Source: Shewanella sp. 1CM18E (GTDB taxonomy: Bacteria; Pseudomonadota; Gammaproteobacteria; Enterobacterales; Shewanellaceae). From it: a stretch of 64,000 nt of DNA. Positions 28,043 to 38,007 of this stretch are shown piece by piece (position 1 is the first letter of the stretch; each line of letters opens with the position of its first letter). Under the pieces are notes generated by a model that was not told the origin of the DNA, made no database searches, and saw only the letters and a program-made list of their open reading frames with translations. Location of the stretch: positions 186,001-250,000 of the forward strand of contig NZ_JALNTW010000003.1 in assembly GCF_023161665.1 (NCBI RefSeq), written 5' to 3'. The position numbers and the translations under genes are program-made.

Positions 28043-28052
28043 ACTAATAACC

Positions 28053-29069
28053 TTAAACCAAGCGGTGACGCTGCTTTAACAGCAACACAATAAAGAAGGG
28101 GGCACCAAGAAGCGCGGTGACTAGCCCAACAGGTAGCTCAGAGGGGGCAACCAGTGAGCGCGCGCCAATATCAGCCAGTGCCAACAAGGCTGCACCTAGC
28201 ATGGCGCTAAGTGGTAATAGTTGCTTGTGATCAGGCCCCACCATCATGCGCACTAAGTGCGGAACAACAAGCCCAATAAAGCCGATAATACCTGTGGCTG
28301 CCACTGAGATCCCCACACCTATGGCACATAGCACGATTAATCGCAGCTTGAGCTTATCGACATCCAAACCTAAATGACGGGCCTCAGCTTCACCGAGTAA
28401 CAAGGCATTTAGCGCTTTGGCGCTGCGATTAAACTGCCAACTTACTAGCGCTAAGGCGACTAAGCTTAAAATAACATAATGCCACTGCGCGCCGGCAATT
28501 GAGCCTAGCTGCCATAAAGTGAGATCACGTAGCGCCATGTCGTCTGCCATATAGGTGAGTAAGCCTATACCTGCGCCAGCAAGTGCGGCAATCGCGACAC
28601 CTGCAAGCAGCAGTAATACTACCGATGTACCACTTGGGCTACTTGCCAGACGATACACAATTAGGGTGGTAACTAGGCCTGCAATAAATGCACTTAGCGC
28701 TACCATGTATTCGCCGCCCTGTGGGATAAGCACAATGCAGATTGCCGCACCTAACGCCGCGCCTGATGACACGCCAATAATGCCAGGATCGGCTAGCGGA
28801 TTTCTAAATAAGCCCTGCATAACAGCGCCACATTGGGCGAGTACTGCACCAACAGCTAGTGCCAATAATGTACGTGGCAAGCGCACATTATTTATCACTA
28901 ATTGCTCGTGGGGCGCAACGCTCCCTATATCAAGCTGAGTAAGCCAATTAACCACAGCATGAAAACTGACCGTGGGGCTAATTTGCAGTGGACCTATGCT
29001 GACAGACATCAGGCTCGTTATCACCAGAGCGGCGAGTAAACTGGGCCAAAGCCAACGACGATTATCCAT
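28053..29069 (-). CDS. hmuU: Heme ABC transporter permease HmuU (FecCD family)
   Basis: The 338-aa permease has about ten predicted transmembrane helices and the BtuC/FecCD signatures ([83 protein letters not shown]). It pairs with HmuV and HmuT. Confidence 0.92.
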   Translation of the reverse strand: MDNRRWLWPSLLAALVITSLMSVSIGPLQISPTVSFHAVVNWLTQLDIGSVAPHEQLVINNVRLPRTLLALAVGAVLAQCGAVMQGLFRNPLADPGIIGVSSGAALGAAICIVLIPQGGEYMVALSAFIAGLVTTLIVYRLASSPSGTSVVLLLLAGVAIAALAGAGIGLLTYMADDMALRDLTLWQLGSIAGAQWHYVILSLVALALVSWQFNRSAKALNALLLGEAEARHLGLDVDKLKLRLIVLCAIGVGISVAATGIIGFIGLVVPHLVRMMVGPDHKQLLPLSAMLGAALLALADIGARSLVAPSELPVGLVTALLGAPFFIVLLLKQRHRLV

Positions 29070-29128
29070 TTAATTATCCTGCTTTTTATCTTAGTGGGCG
29101 GACTTTATTCAGTGACAGATTGCTGAGA

Positions 29129-30061
29129 CTAGTACTGCTTGACGTTAATAAAGTCGCTAGCTAGCTTGTCGGCTGCTTCAATAGCACTTAGACCAAGGCC
29201 ACCTAGAAGTGCTTGTGGTTGTAGCGACTGGATCTGTTTGTTTTTACCTGCTGGTGTATGTTCAAGTATAGGCATCTGCTTAAGTACATCAGCGACTGGG
29301 TTTTCAATGGCTTTGTCAGAGCGATTTGAGATTAAAATAACGTCGGGTTGCAGTGATAAAATACCTTCTTGTGACACTGATTTATAACCGCTAAAACCGG
29401 CGATATTTTTACCGCCTGCTAACTTAATGATGATGTCAGCTGCAGTGTCGTCACCACCCACTCGAGCTGGTCGATCGGCTTGTAGTAGTAAAAATAACAC
29501 TTTAGGTGCATCACCTTGTTTGGCTATTTGTTGCTGTTTTTGCTCGATTTGGACAAATGACTGCTTTACCTGCTCTTGTAGGGTGTTAGCTTGCTCTTCA
29601 CGGTTAAGTAGCTTACCCATTTCATTAATATTGCTGAGTAATTGTGGCTGGGTATGTGCATCAGGTAGCTGGATAACATTGACTTTAGCACCGCTAAGCA
29701 CATCAAGTGTGGCTTTGGGACCCATGGCGTCAGTGCCAAGCACAAGATTCGGTGATAGCGCTAAAATACCTTCAGCACTTAGCATGCGGTGATAGCCTAA
29801 CTTTTCTACTTTATCAAAGCCTTGTGGCAATTGGCTGGTGGAGTCCACAGCGACTAACTCGTTACCGGCGTCTAGGGCGAGCACCAATTCTGTTACCCCT
29901 GCACCAGCGCTAACGACTCGTGCGTTAGCTGACTTGTTTGCATCGCCATGGTCATGGTCTGCATGAGCAAGTACTGATTGGCTGAATGCTAATGTCGATA
30001 GCAAGGCAACGCTGGTTAATAAGCGGTTGTGGCTGTTATTAAAAAATTTCTTACCAAGCAT
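29129..30061 (-). CDS. hmuT: Periplasmic hemin-binding protein HmuT
   Basis: The product is about 310 aa. ATG 30061 has TTGGAGT upstream; a longer frame to 30130 has no such site. The signal peptide (LLTSVALLSTLAFSQSVLA) is followed by a histidine-rich HADHDHGD stretch and the cluster-A solute-binding fold (RVVSAGAGVTELVLALDAGNELVAVD). GYHRMLSAEGIL contains the tyrosine that ligates heme in HmuT-like proteins. It sits between exbD (113-base gap) and hmuU (59-base gap). Confidence 0.9.
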   Translation of the reverse strand: MLGKKFFNNSHNRLLTSVALLSTLAFSQSVLAHADHDHGDANKSANARVVSAGAGVTELVLALDAGNELVAVDSTSQLPQGFDKVEKLGYHRMLSAEGILALSPNLVLGTDAMGPKATLDVLSGAKVNVIQLPDAHTQPQLLSNINEMGKLLNREEQANTLQEQVKQSFVQIEQKQQQIAKQGDAPKVLFLLLQADRPARVGGDDTAADIIIKLAGGKNIAGFSGYKSVSQEGILSLQPDVILISNRSDKAIENPVADVLKQMPILEHTPAGKNKQIQSLQPQALLGGLGLSAIEAADKLASDFINVKQY

Positions 30062-30174
30062 GGGTAACTCCAAATTAATCAAAACGATATAACAAGAATA
30101 AGTAATAAAATTAGCGTGTTGGATCGCCAATCAAAATCGAACGAAAAAAAATAAGTAAAAAAATATTGAGACGA

Positions 30175-30588
30175 TTAAGGCTCCATTAAAATCTGCGTAT
30201 TGGTAATGTTTTGGCGCTGCATTGCGGCTAACACCGTCATTAATGGTTGCACGGGGGCTGTTTTATCTGCAGCAATAATCACTTTAGCTTTGGGGTTCTC
30301 CTTAAAAGCTTGTGTAAAAGCGGCTTCAAAGGCACCAAAATCGTTATAGCTTTGGCCATCGAGGGCCCAATGCGGCTCAGTTTGCAGTACATTGATTGCA
30401 ATATGTTGATCCTGAGACAGCGCGCTGAGATTTGAGTCGGCTTCAGTTGGTACATCAACCGGTAAACTCAATAACTGGGTGTTAGCGGTGAGCAGTAAAA
30501 ACACCAGTACGATAAAAATAATGTCGATAAGCGGCGTCAGATCTAAACCAAAGTTTTGGCTGCTTTCATCATTGCCTGCGCTAATCAT
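30175..30588 (-). CDS. exbD: TonB-system energy transducer ExbD
   Basis: The 137-aa protein is short: one transmembrane helix carrying the conserved aspartate (FGLDLTPLIDIIFIVLVFLLL), then a periplasmic domain. It couples proton flow to TonB together with ExbB. Its ATG overlaps the exbB stop by four bases. Membership of the heme operon indicates it serves the heme receptor. Confidence 0.92.
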   Translation of the reverse strand: MISAGNDESSQNFGLDLTPLIDIIFIVLVFLLLTANTQLLSLPVDVPTEADSNLSALSQDQHIAINVLQTEPHWALDGQSYNDFGAFEAAFTQAFKENPKAKVIIAADKTAPVQPLMTVLAAMQRQNITNTQILMEP

Positions 30589-31340
30589 GACGTTGACCCT
30601 GCGGCTTGAGTAAATTGCGATTCGTTTTGGTTATGACAGCTTGCTTCTTTGCAGGTTGCGGCTTTTGAACATAACTGCGCGGCTGAATCTGAGCCGATAC
30701 TTAAGGCCTGATCAAAGCCATCTAGCCAAAGGTTGAGAAGATTAAGTGCGTGGGCGATTTTATTGCAGCGACGCTCAGCCCAAAGCGTAAATAGGTGGGC
30801 AAGTGTTATGGCTGGAACTGCAATAATAAGACCTGCGGCCGTGGTGTTCATCGCAAGGCCCAAGCCTGATGCAAGCTGCGATGGTGTTACTGGTCCATCA
30901 GATAAACCCAGTTGATCAAACATCTCGATCAAACCTAAAACAGTACCAAGTAAACCTAAAAGCGGGGTGATAACCCCAATGATGTGCAATATCTTTAAGC
31001 CTGATAACAACTTAGATTTTTGCTTTACTAACCATAAAGATACGATTTCTTCACGCATAGCACGTGATTGATCTGCATGACTCAGAAGTAGCGCAGTCCC
31101 TTTGGCAAGCATGCTGCGGCCTTGGCTTATTTGGGCCATTAGTTCTTGTCTTTGTTCTGGGGTTGCACTGCGCGCTTGTTGGCGCAGCTCGGCTAACCAA
31201 GTATCGCGCTTTGGTAATTCAAACAGCATGAGTGCTAAACGCTCTAAAATGATCATCAAGCTGATAAAGGCGCAAATAAATAACGGCCAAGCAAGATAGC
31301 CAAGTTGCTCGATAAGTTGCTGGTATAAGGGCTGAGACAT
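30585..31340 (-). CDS. exbB: TonB-system proton-channel protein ExbB
   Basis: The product is about 251 aa from ATG 31340, which has AAGGAAA upstream. It has three transmembrane helices of the MotA/TolQ/ExbB family (LAWPLFICAFISLMIILERLALML; ILHIIGVITPLLGLLGTVLGLIEMF; SGLGLAMNTTAAGLIIAVPAITLAHLF). It forms the proton channel with ExbD. The C-terminal tail is Gln/Ser-rich. Confidence 0.92.
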   Translation of the reverse strand: MSQPLYQQLIEQLGYLAWPLFICAFISLMIILERLALMLFELPKRDTWLAELRQQARSATPEQRQELMAQISQGRSMLAKGTALLLSHADQSRAMREEIVSLWLVKQKSKLLSGLKILHIIGVITPLLGLLGTVLGLIEMFDQLGLSDGPVTPSQLASGLGLAMNTTAAGLIIAVPAITLAHLFTLWAERRCNKIAHALNLLNLWLDGFDQALSIGSDSAAQLCSKAATCKEASCHNQNESQFTQAAGSTS

Positions 31341-31483
31341 GGTGTTTCCTTGACGATGCAAGCGCATCGCATTAACTGTTAAAAAGTAATATTTGTTGCG
31401 TTGTCCCTTAAACGCACCGCAGTTAGAGCTAATTTGCTCTTGGTATTACATTCCTCGTAACACCATTTTCAGGATCTTTTGGG

Positions 31484-32245
31484 CTAGTTCAGCGCAAACT
31501 TTACCGGCACTCTTACAGTGTATGCGTAGGCTGTTTGTGGTGTTGGTGCGGCAAATTGCCACTTTTCTACGGCGCTGAGTGCGGCTTTATCGAGTAGACG
31601 GTAGCCAGAGCTATCAACCAAGGTGAGTGATAGTTGCTCACCCAGTTGGTTAAACATCACTTCAATAGTGGCTGTGCCTTGAAAGCCACGTTTGCGGGCT
31701 TTTTTAGGGTAATGGGGCTGACTCGGTGGTGCAGCGAAAGTTGGCTGACTGAGTGCCACTGACTCTTGGCTGACACCTTGCTTGGCATCAACCTGGTTTT
31801 GGTTGTGAGAAGGCGTTTTCGCAACCTCAGTTGTCGGCTCATCGATGACTTTATGCGGTATATCTTTTTCAACCTGCTTGCTGACCGTTTTTTCCACAGG
31901 TTGAGGTTTGTGTTCGGCGATTTGAGCGGCTTTAGGGCTGGGTTTTGCCGCAGCTGGTTTAACCTTTTTAGGCTCTACTTTTTGTGGCTTTGCTTTAGCT
32001 ACTGTTTTTGTCACTGATGGCGTAGGCTGTTTTTCCGGTACTTTTTGTTTAGGTGTTACCGGCTCAGGTATTTCTGCCGCTGCAGTACTCGCTTGCATGG
32101 CAATTGACACGCTAACCGCTTGGCTTGATCCCATAGCGCTGCCTGAGCTTAGCGCTATTTCAGGCTGTGTATTTTGTGAGGCGAGCACGCCGCCTTGGAT
32201 TAACACTGTTAAGCAACCAAAAACAAAATAACGTTTAGGTGTCAT
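31484..32245 (-). CDS. tonB: TonB family energy transducer
   Basis: The 253-aa protein has an N-terminal membrane anchor (RYFVFGCLTVLIQGGVLAS), a Pro/Lys/Glu-rich periplasm-spanning stretch (repeats of EKQP, KPQKVEPKKVKPAAAKP) and a C-terminal TonB domain (PKKARKRGFQGTATIEVMFNQLGEQLSLTLVDSSGYRLLDKAALSAVEKWQF). It is divergent from the heme receptor gene, with a shared Fur box. It is probably dedicated to heme transport, an inference from the operon. Confidence 0.9.
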   Translation of the reverse strand: MTPKRYFVFGCLTVLIQGGVLASQNTQPEIALSSGSAMGSSQAVSVSIAMQASTAAAEIPEPVTPKQKVPEKQPTPSVTKTVAKAKPQKVEPKKVKPAAAKPSPKAAQIAEHKPQPVEKTVSKQVEKDIPHKVIDEPTTEVAKTPSHNQNQVDAKQGVSQESVALSQPTFAAPPSQPHYPKKARKRGFQGTATIEVMFNQLGEQLSLTLVDSSGYRLLDKAALSAVEKWQFAAPTPQTAYAYTVRVPVKFALN

Positions 32246-32440
32246 GGTGAAAACTCTTACCTGTTAAAAATCGGTTAACTAGTTGAATTCATAATTTTTG
32301 TGCTGCTGCGACCTAGACACCTAATCATCACTATCTTTACAAAACTGACAATTGGTGCGCTTATTTACATACTTTACAAAAGGTTATGAACAACAGAGTC
32401 ATTAGTGTCTAATAAGATATATCAACTTGAATGAGATCGC

Positions 32441-32461
32441 AAATGATAATGATTTTCATTT
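32441..32461. promoter_or_regulatory. Fur box between tonB and the heme receptor gene
   Basis: AAATGATAATGATTTTCATTT is a partly palindromic Fur site (GATAATGAT core). It lies in a 339-base divergent region between tonB (minus) and the receptor gene (plus), so one site could control both directions. Apart from this I see no other feature in the region. Confidence 0.8.
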
Positions 32462-32584
32462 GATCTCTTTTTTTATCTCAGGTAAAGTGCCCCAAAATAA
32501 CAAACAACGGCCTAATTTTTGGTGTGTGCAAACTGCTACATGCCAATTAGGGCGTTATTGATACTGACCTTGAGGATTGAACCA

Positions 32585-34651
32585 ATGATCAAGAAGCCTG
32601 TTGTAATCGCAATTGCGATGGCTCTTAGCTCTAGCGCTTATGCTGCACAAACTCAGCAAGCCAAAGAACAACAAGTTACTGAATTTGATGAAGTACTTGT
32701 TACGGCAACTCGCGTAAGCGAAAAAGCATCTGAAACTAGCCGTAGTGTGGCGGTAGTGAGTGAAGAGCAACTGCAAGAGTCACAACCTGCATCGGTTGCA
32801 CAGGCACTTAAAAATGAAGCCAATATTAACGTGAGCAATGGTCCACGAGCTTCATCTCAAGGTGTTGAAATCCGCGGTCTAGGCGGTCAACGAGTATTAC
32901 AAACGATTGATGGTGCTCGTCAAAACACCAACTCTGGTCACCGCGGAACATATTTTATGGATCCTGAGCTATTGAGTTCAGTTGAAGTGGTGCGTGGCCC
33001 AGCAAGTAGCTTGTGGGGGAGCGGTGCAATTGGTGGTGTGGTTGCCCAAAACACCAAATCAGCTGCGGACTTTTTAGAAGAAGAGGACACCTTTGGTGGC
33101 TACTTAAAGCAAGGTTATGAATCAAATGGCGATCGCATTAAAACGAGCGGTGCGATTTATGGCTTATCTGAAACAGACTCTGCAGGTAGTGTTGATTGGT
33201 TGGTTAACGGCAGTTACTACGATAGCAACAACATCAAAATTGGTAACGATCAAACTCTTGAAAACAGCTCGTCTGAAGGTACAAGTGGTTTAGCTAAGTT
33301 TGGCTGGGAGCCAACTGATGATCAACGCTTGCAGTTATCGGCACGTTTTTCAAATATTGACGAACTTGTACCGAGTAACCCAGCAACTCACGTAGGTAGC
33401 TCAGTGCCTTTGGTTAAGCGTAAAACAGAAGATCAAAATGTGACGTTGGATTACAGCTTAAATCCAACTGATAATGCGCTGCTAGATTTAAACGCAACGC
33501 TTTACTGGAACGGTACCAACTACGACGAAGACCGCGTCACCAAAAACCAGTTCGATAGCACTGAATATGAAACCTTAGGTTTTAGTTTAAATAACAGCTC
33601 AACCTTAGGTAATACCGTACTGACATACGGTGTTGATGGCTATAAAGATTCAATCAAAACTGTCCGTGATGACCGCGGCCAAGCTGGCGAGCGTCCTGAT
33701 GATATTGACGGTGAAACCACTGTTTGGGGCGCTTATACACGGGCAGATATTGAATTGACTGACAGCTTAGCTGTTGACGCCGCAGTACGTTATGACGCGT
33801 TCAAAAATGACAGTAACAACCTTAACTTATCATCAGATGATAATGCATTTTCACCATCAGTTGGCCTAGTGTGGCAAACCACTGACTGGTTAACCTTAAG
33901 CGCACGTTACGATCAAGCGTTTCGCGCACCAAGCATGGAAGAGATGTACTCAACAGGTACTCATTACTGCATTCCTTCAATTCCAGGTTTCTTACCTAAC
34001 GGCTTATGTAACACCTTTGAAATCAACCCAGATTTGAAAGCTGAACAAGCGGAAAACAAAGAGATTAAAGCCGATCTACGCTTTGCTAATCTTGCAGGTA
34101 ACGACGAGTTAGCAATTACCTTAAACGTATTTAGAAACGACGTTGATGACTTTATCGAGCAGTCTGTTTCTGATCCATTAATGGGCATTCCTGGCTTTGA
34201 GCAAACCACCTCTTGGAACAACGTTGATGAAGCTAAGCTAACCGGTTTTGAGTTCAGCACTCGCTACCGCTATGAGCAAACTCGCCTAAGCGTGAACTAC
34301 GGTCAAACCGAAGGTAAAGACAAAGCAACTGACGAGTACCTATCTAACATTCCAGCTAAAAAGCTCGCTATCGACCTTTCACAAGCCATTATGGAAGGCG
34401 ATATGAAAATTGGTACTCGCTTTAGCTATGTCGCTGAGCAAGACCAGCTACCGCTAGATGATCTTAATCAGTATGACTCATACAAACTTTGGGATGTATA
34501 CGTGGCGTGGGAACCAGCCATGGGCACATTTGAAGGCTTAAGAGTTGACTTTGCAGTTGAAAATATCGGTGATGAGGAATATCGCCAAGCGTGGCAAACC
34601 TTGTATGAGCAAGGCAGGAACTTCAAATTGTCAGCGCGTTATAGCTTCTAA
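32585..34651 (+). CDS. hugA: TonB-dependent heme/hemoglobin receptor (HugA/HmuR-like)
   Basis: The product is about 688 aa from ATG 32585; AGGATTGA lies just upstream. Signal peptide KKPVVIAIAMALSSSAYA. TonB-box-like FDEVLVTATR, then plug domain (ALKNEANINVSNGPRASSQGVEIRGLGGQR; VEVVRGPASSLWGSGAIGG) and beta-barrel ending AVENIGDEEYRQAWQTLYEQGRNFKLSARYSF. The heme-receptor motif pair FRAPSMEEMY and NPDLKAE is present (the FRAP/NPNL boxes), with a histidine between. It imports heme or hemoglobin heme across the outer membrane. Whether the ligand is heme or hemoglobin is not resolved. Confidence 0.92.
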   Translation: MIKKPVVIAIAMALSSSAYAAQTQQAKEQQVTEFDEVLVTATRVSEKASETSRSVAVVSEEQLQESQPASVAQALKNEANINVSNGPRASSQGVEIRGLGGQRVLQTIDGARQNTNSGHRGTYFMDPELLSSVEVVRGPASSLWGSGAIGGVVAQNTKSAADFLEEEDTFGGYLKQGYESNGDRIKTSGAIYGLSETDSAGSVDWLVNGSYYDSNNIKIGNDQTLENSSSEGTSGLAKFGWEPTDDQRLQLSARFSNIDELVPSNPATHVGSSVPLVKRKTEDQNVTLDYSLNPTDNALLDLNATLYWNGTNYDEDRVTKNQFDSTEYETLGFSLNNSSTLGNTVLTYGVDGYKDSIKTVRDDRGQAGERPDDIDGETTVWGAYTRADIELTDSLAVDAAVRYDAFKNDSNNLNLSSDDNAFSPSVGLVWQTTDWLTLSARYDQAFRAPSMEEMYSTGTHYCIPSIPGFLPNGLCNTFEINPDLKAEQAENKEIKADLRFANLAGNDELAITLNVFRNDVDDFIEQSVSDPLMGIPGFEQTTSWNNVDEAKLTGFEFSTRYRYEQTRLSVNYGQTEGKDKATDEYLSNIPAKKLAIDLSQAIMEGDMKIGTRFSYVAEQDQLPLDDLNQYDSYKLWDVYVAWEPAMGTFEGLRVDFAVENIGDEEYRQAWQTLYEQGRNFKLSARYSF

Positions 34652-34727
34652 GTAAGCTAATTGAAAACGAGGTCGGCTCATTAATATGCGTCGACCTCTT
34701 TGCCGTTTATTTTATAGGAGATATTCC

Positions 34728-35240
34728 ATGTCTGTATCAGTAGAGCAAATTCGTCAACATCTAGAATCTAACCCAGCGGCTATGCCTAGCCAAGTCGCGG
34801 CAGAACTCAACATCAGTGAATTTGAAGTGGTATCGGAACTACCAAGCGAGCAATTAAGCATATTACCGCTAGAGCAGAAAGATACGCTGTTAGCTGAGCT
34901 ACCAGAGTGGGGCAATATGACCACGATTATTTCAGCATCTGGCAGTATTTTCGAGTTTAAAGGCAGCTTTCCAAAGGGCAAATATGCTCATGGTTACTAC
35001 AACTTAATCACCAAAGGTGATGGACTTCACGGCCACCTAAAGCTAGATGTTATTAGCGCAATTGCTTTGATTAGCAAGCCGTTTAGAGGCACTGAAAGCC
35101 ACTCAATTAACTTCTTTGGCCCACAAGGTGAAGTGGTATTTAAGGTCTACCTTGGCCGTGACAAAAAGCGCGTGTTATTGCCTGAGCAAGTGGCACGTTT
35201 TACTGAATTAAAGCAAAGCGTTAATTCCGAATTGGCTTAA
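34728..35240 (+). CDS. hutX: Heme utilisation carrier protein HutX (HugX)
   Basis: The product is about 170 aa. The ATG at 34728 is supported by TAGGAGA seven bases upstream. HutX/ChuX features: SVEQIRQHLESNPAAMPSQVAAELNISEFEVVSELP, then NMTTIISASGSIFEFKGSFPKGKYAHGYYNLITKGDGLHGHLKLDVISAIALISKPF. The family binds heme in the cytoplasm and passes it to HutZ/HugZ. It lies 76 bases after the receptor gene and 68 before hugZ. Confidence 0.9.
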   Translation: MSVSVEQIRQHLESNPAAMPSQVAAELNISEFEVVSELPSEQLSILPLEQKDTLLAELPEWGNMTTIISASGSIFEFKGSFPKGKYAHGYYNLITKGDGLHGHLKLDVISAIALISKPFRGTESHSINFFGPQGEVVFKVYLGRDKKRVLLPEQVARFTELKQSVNSELA

Positions 35241-35308
35241 AGCACTAGCTTATTAAGTCGCTAAGCTAGTCATTAAATCAATAAGCATCAGAATAAGAGA
35301 GTAGAGCA

Positions 35309-35857
35309 ATGAGCAACGAAAAAGAGCAAAGACTACGAGAGAAATTACTACCTGAAATTGAAGCGTTCAAAGCCGAGCGTTCAACGCTTCAACTTGCTAC
35401 GCAAGACGCAGACGGTGTGCCAAACGCCAGTTATGCCCCTTTTGCTTTGGCTGACGACGGCTTTTATATCTTGGTTAGTGAACTTGCTCGCCACGGTACG
35501 AATCTTAAAGCGTCGAACAGCTTATCTGTGATGTTACTAGAAGATGAAGCCGAAGCTAAAAGTGTATTTGCTCGCAAGCGTCTAACCTTTGATGCAACAG
35601 CTGAGCTCGTTGACCGCGACAGCGAAACCTTTACCAAAGGTGTGGCGGCATTATCGGCACGTTTTGGTGAGATGATTGATAACCTAGCTGGGTTAGGCGA
35701 CTTTAATTTGTTTAAACTAAATCCTCATCATGGCTTATATGTAAAAGGCTTTGGTCAAGCATTTAGTCTATCGGGCTCTGAGCTATTAGATGTTGACTGG
35801 AAGCGCGATGGTCACCATGGCACGCCAAAAGCGGAGCTCGTTGAAGAGGCAAGTTAA
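35309..35857 (+). CDS. hugZ: Heme utilisation protein HugZ/HutZ
   Basis: The 182-aa protein is a split-barrel heme-degrading or storage protein (FMN-binding-like fold): RSTLQLATQDADGVPNASYAPFALADDGFYILVSELARHGTNL, then ARKRLTFDATAELVDRD and a C-terminal HHGLYVKGFGQAF with the heme-binding histidine region. A ribosome-binding site (AAGAGAG) precedes it. It ends the plus-strand heme unit, with a terminator downstream. Confidence 0.92.
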   Translation: MSNEKEQRLREKLLPEIEAFKAERSTLQLATQDADGVPNASYAPFALADDGFYILVSELARHGTNLKASNSLSVMLLEDEAEAKSVFARKRLTFDATAELVDRDSETFTKGVAALSARFGEMIDNLAGLGDFNLFKLNPHHGLYVKGFGQAFSLSGSELLDVDWKRDGHHGTPKAELVEEAS

Positions 35858-35900
35858 GCCGATAATTATACTGATTGGTATTAAAATTCAATAAACAATG

Positions 35901-35923
35901 CCCGCCTTTGCGCGGGTTTTGTT
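35901..35923 (+). terminator. Terminator of hutX-hugZ
   Basis: CCCGC(CTTTGC)GCGGG is followed by TTTTGTT. It overlaps the first codons of an apparent N-terminal extension of the next gene, which argues that extension is not translated. Confidence 0.85.
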
Positions 35924-35970
35924 ATTCTGCTGTTGTTTTCATTTTAACCTTAGTGGTTAAGGATATTGCA

Positions 35971-37896
35971 TTGGATCAAAACGCTTCTTCAGTCGCCAAA
36001 GACGAGCCCTACTCATCGGCCTCTAAGGCTAACAGTACTAAATCATCTCAGTCCCACGTTAGCCAGCGCGCAGTATTGCCGTGGATTGGCGCATTTTTAA
36101 AACCTTATCGCGCTAAAGTGATCACTGCGATTATCTTTTTATTTATCGGTTCGCTCGCCTGGCTATCACTTGGTCAAGGCGTTCGCTTTATGGTCGATGA
36201 AGGCTTTTTAAAAGATAACGGTTCACGCTTAAATGAAATCATCATGTTGGTGATTGGTATTACGGCGCTCAGTAGTACTGCGATATTTTGCCGATTCTAT
36301 TTAATGACTTGGTTAGGTGAGCGAGTCAGTGCTGACATTCGTTTAAAAGTGTACGACCATTTATTAAAACTTTCCCCCGGCTTTTACGCCAAGCTAAGAA
36401 CAGGTGAGGTGATCTCCCGGTTTACTGCCGACTCCACCTTGTTGCAATCAGTGGTGGGTTCAAGCTTATCGATGGCGCTGCGCGCTAGCGTAACAGTGCT
36501 CGGCGGCATTGTGATGATGGCGATTACCAGCGTTAAAATGACAGGCTTAGTGCTACTTGCGGTGCCTATGGTACTTGGGCCGATTTTCTTTTTTGGCCGT
36601 AAGGTGCGTGATTTAAGTCGTAAAAGCCAGGATAAAGTGGGTGACTTAGGCGCTTATGTGGATGAGACATTGCATGAGATCCATACAGTGCAAGCGTACT
36701 CCCATGAAGATCAAGACCGCGCTTTATTTAATCATCGCGTTGAAGCAGTGATGGATGCAGCCAAAGGGCGAATTAAGTATCGTTCAATTCTTATCTCACT
36801 GGTGATGTTTTTAAGTATCTTAGCTATCGCCTTGGTGGTTTGGGTTGGCGCTCACGATGTAATGAGCGGGGCGATAAGTGCCGGTGAACTGTCGGCCTTT
36901 ATGTTTTATGCGGTCATGGTGGCAGGCTCTGTGGCTACCATCAGTGAAGTGATTGGCGAAATCCAGCGTGCAGCCGGTGCGACTGAGCGGTTAATTGAGC
37001 TAATCGAAACGCCAATCGATATCCCGGTAGTTGCCAATCCACTTACGCTAGCATCACCGGTTCGCGGCGAGCTCTCGCTTAAAGATGTGCGCTTTAGCTA
37101 CAGCAATATGAATGATAGTGCTGATATCAGCCTTGAGCGAGTTCCTTATAGCAGCCCTGAGGGTTCAGGAATTAGCCCTGAGCCAGTTTCTAACAGCGAA
37201 GTTATTCGCGGTCTCAATATTGATATTAAGCCCGGTGAGCGGGTTGCACTGGTTGGGGCGAGTGGTGCGGGTAAAAGTACGCTATTTGAACTGCTACAGC
37301 GCTTTTATGTACTTGATAGTGGCTCAATTGAACTTGATGGTGTGGATATCGCAAAGCTCAGTCCACAAACTTTACGTCAGCAATATGCGTTAGTGCCACA
37401 AGAGTCAGTTATCTTCGCCACTAGTGTATTAGAGAACGTGCGTTATGGTCGCCTTGACGCGAGCGAAGCTGAGGTAAAGCAGGCATGTATAGCTGCAAAA
37501 GCCGATGAGTTTATTAGTGAGTTTAGTGATGGTTACCAAACCTATTTAGGTGAACGAGGCGTACGTTTATCAGGCGGACAAAAGCAGCGAATTGCCATTG
37601 CTAGAGCGATTTTGGCTGATAGACCAATTTTACTGCTCGATGAAGCCACTAGCGCACTCGATGCAGTGAGCGAACAAAAGGTCAAGCAGGCGCTCGATAG
37701 TTTAATGGTGGGTAAAACCACCTTGATTATTGCCCACAGGCTAGCAACAGTTATCAATGCCGACCGCATTTTAGTGTTAGATAAAGGCCAAGTTGTGAGC
37801 AGTGGTACCCACGGTGAGTTAATGCAAAGCAGTGAGCTTTATCGCGAGTTTGCCAGTTTGCAATTATTAACTGATGATAAGGTGCAACAAGAGTAA
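35971..37896 (+). CDS. ABC transporter with fused permease and ATPase (MsbA/lipid-exporter-like)
   Basis: The product is about 641 aa from TTG 35971, which has AAGGA eight bases upstream. An in-frame start at 35875 would overlap the hugZ terminator and is rejected. Six predicted transmembrane helices (about residues 40-330) precede an ATPase domain: Walker A GASGAGKST, signature LSGGQKQR, Walker B ILLLDEATSALD, H-loop AHRL. A 25-residue insert with two SPE-type repeats (SPEGSGISPEPVSNSE) separates the permease from Walker A. Putative substrates: lipids or drugs. It is an ABCB-type half-transporter acting as a homodimer. Confidence 0.87.
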   Translation: MDQNASSVAKDEPYSSASKANSTKSSQSHVSQRAVLPWIGAFLKPYRAKVITAIIFLFIGSLAWLSLGQGVRFMVDEGFLKDNGSRLNEIIMLVIGITALSSTAIFCRFYLMTWLGERVSADIRLKVYDHLLKLSPGFYAKLRTGEVISRFTADSTLLQSVVGSSLSMALRASVTVLGGIVMMAITSVKMTGLVLLAVPMVLGPIFFFGRKVRDLSRKSQDKVGDLGAYVDETLHEIHTVQAYSHEDQDRALFNHRVEAVMDAAKGRIKYRSILISLVMFLSILAIALVVWVGAHDVMSGAISAGELSAFMFYAVMVAGSVATISEVIGEIQRAAGATERLIELIETPIDIPVVANPLTLASPVRGELSLKDVRFSYSNMNDSADISLERVPYSSPEGSGISPEPVSNSEVIRGLNIDIKPGERVALVGASGAGKSTLFELLQRFYVLDSGSIELDGVDIAKLSPQTLRQQYALVPQESVIFATSVLENVRYGRLDASEAEVKQACIAAKADEFISEFSDGYQTYLGERGVRLSGGQKQRIAIARAILADRPILLLDEATSALDAVSEQKVKQALDSLMVGKTTLIIAHRLATVINADRILVLDKGQVVSSGTHGELMQSSELYREFASLQLLTDDKVQQE

Positions 37897-38007
37897 ACTA
37901 AAACAGCGTCTTAAGCGTATAGTAAGGGTATCGTTAGCTAACAGCATAGGTTTATGAGGTTGCTCAATCTCAGCTTATGCATTTAATCACAATAAGAGAG
38001 ACCACCT

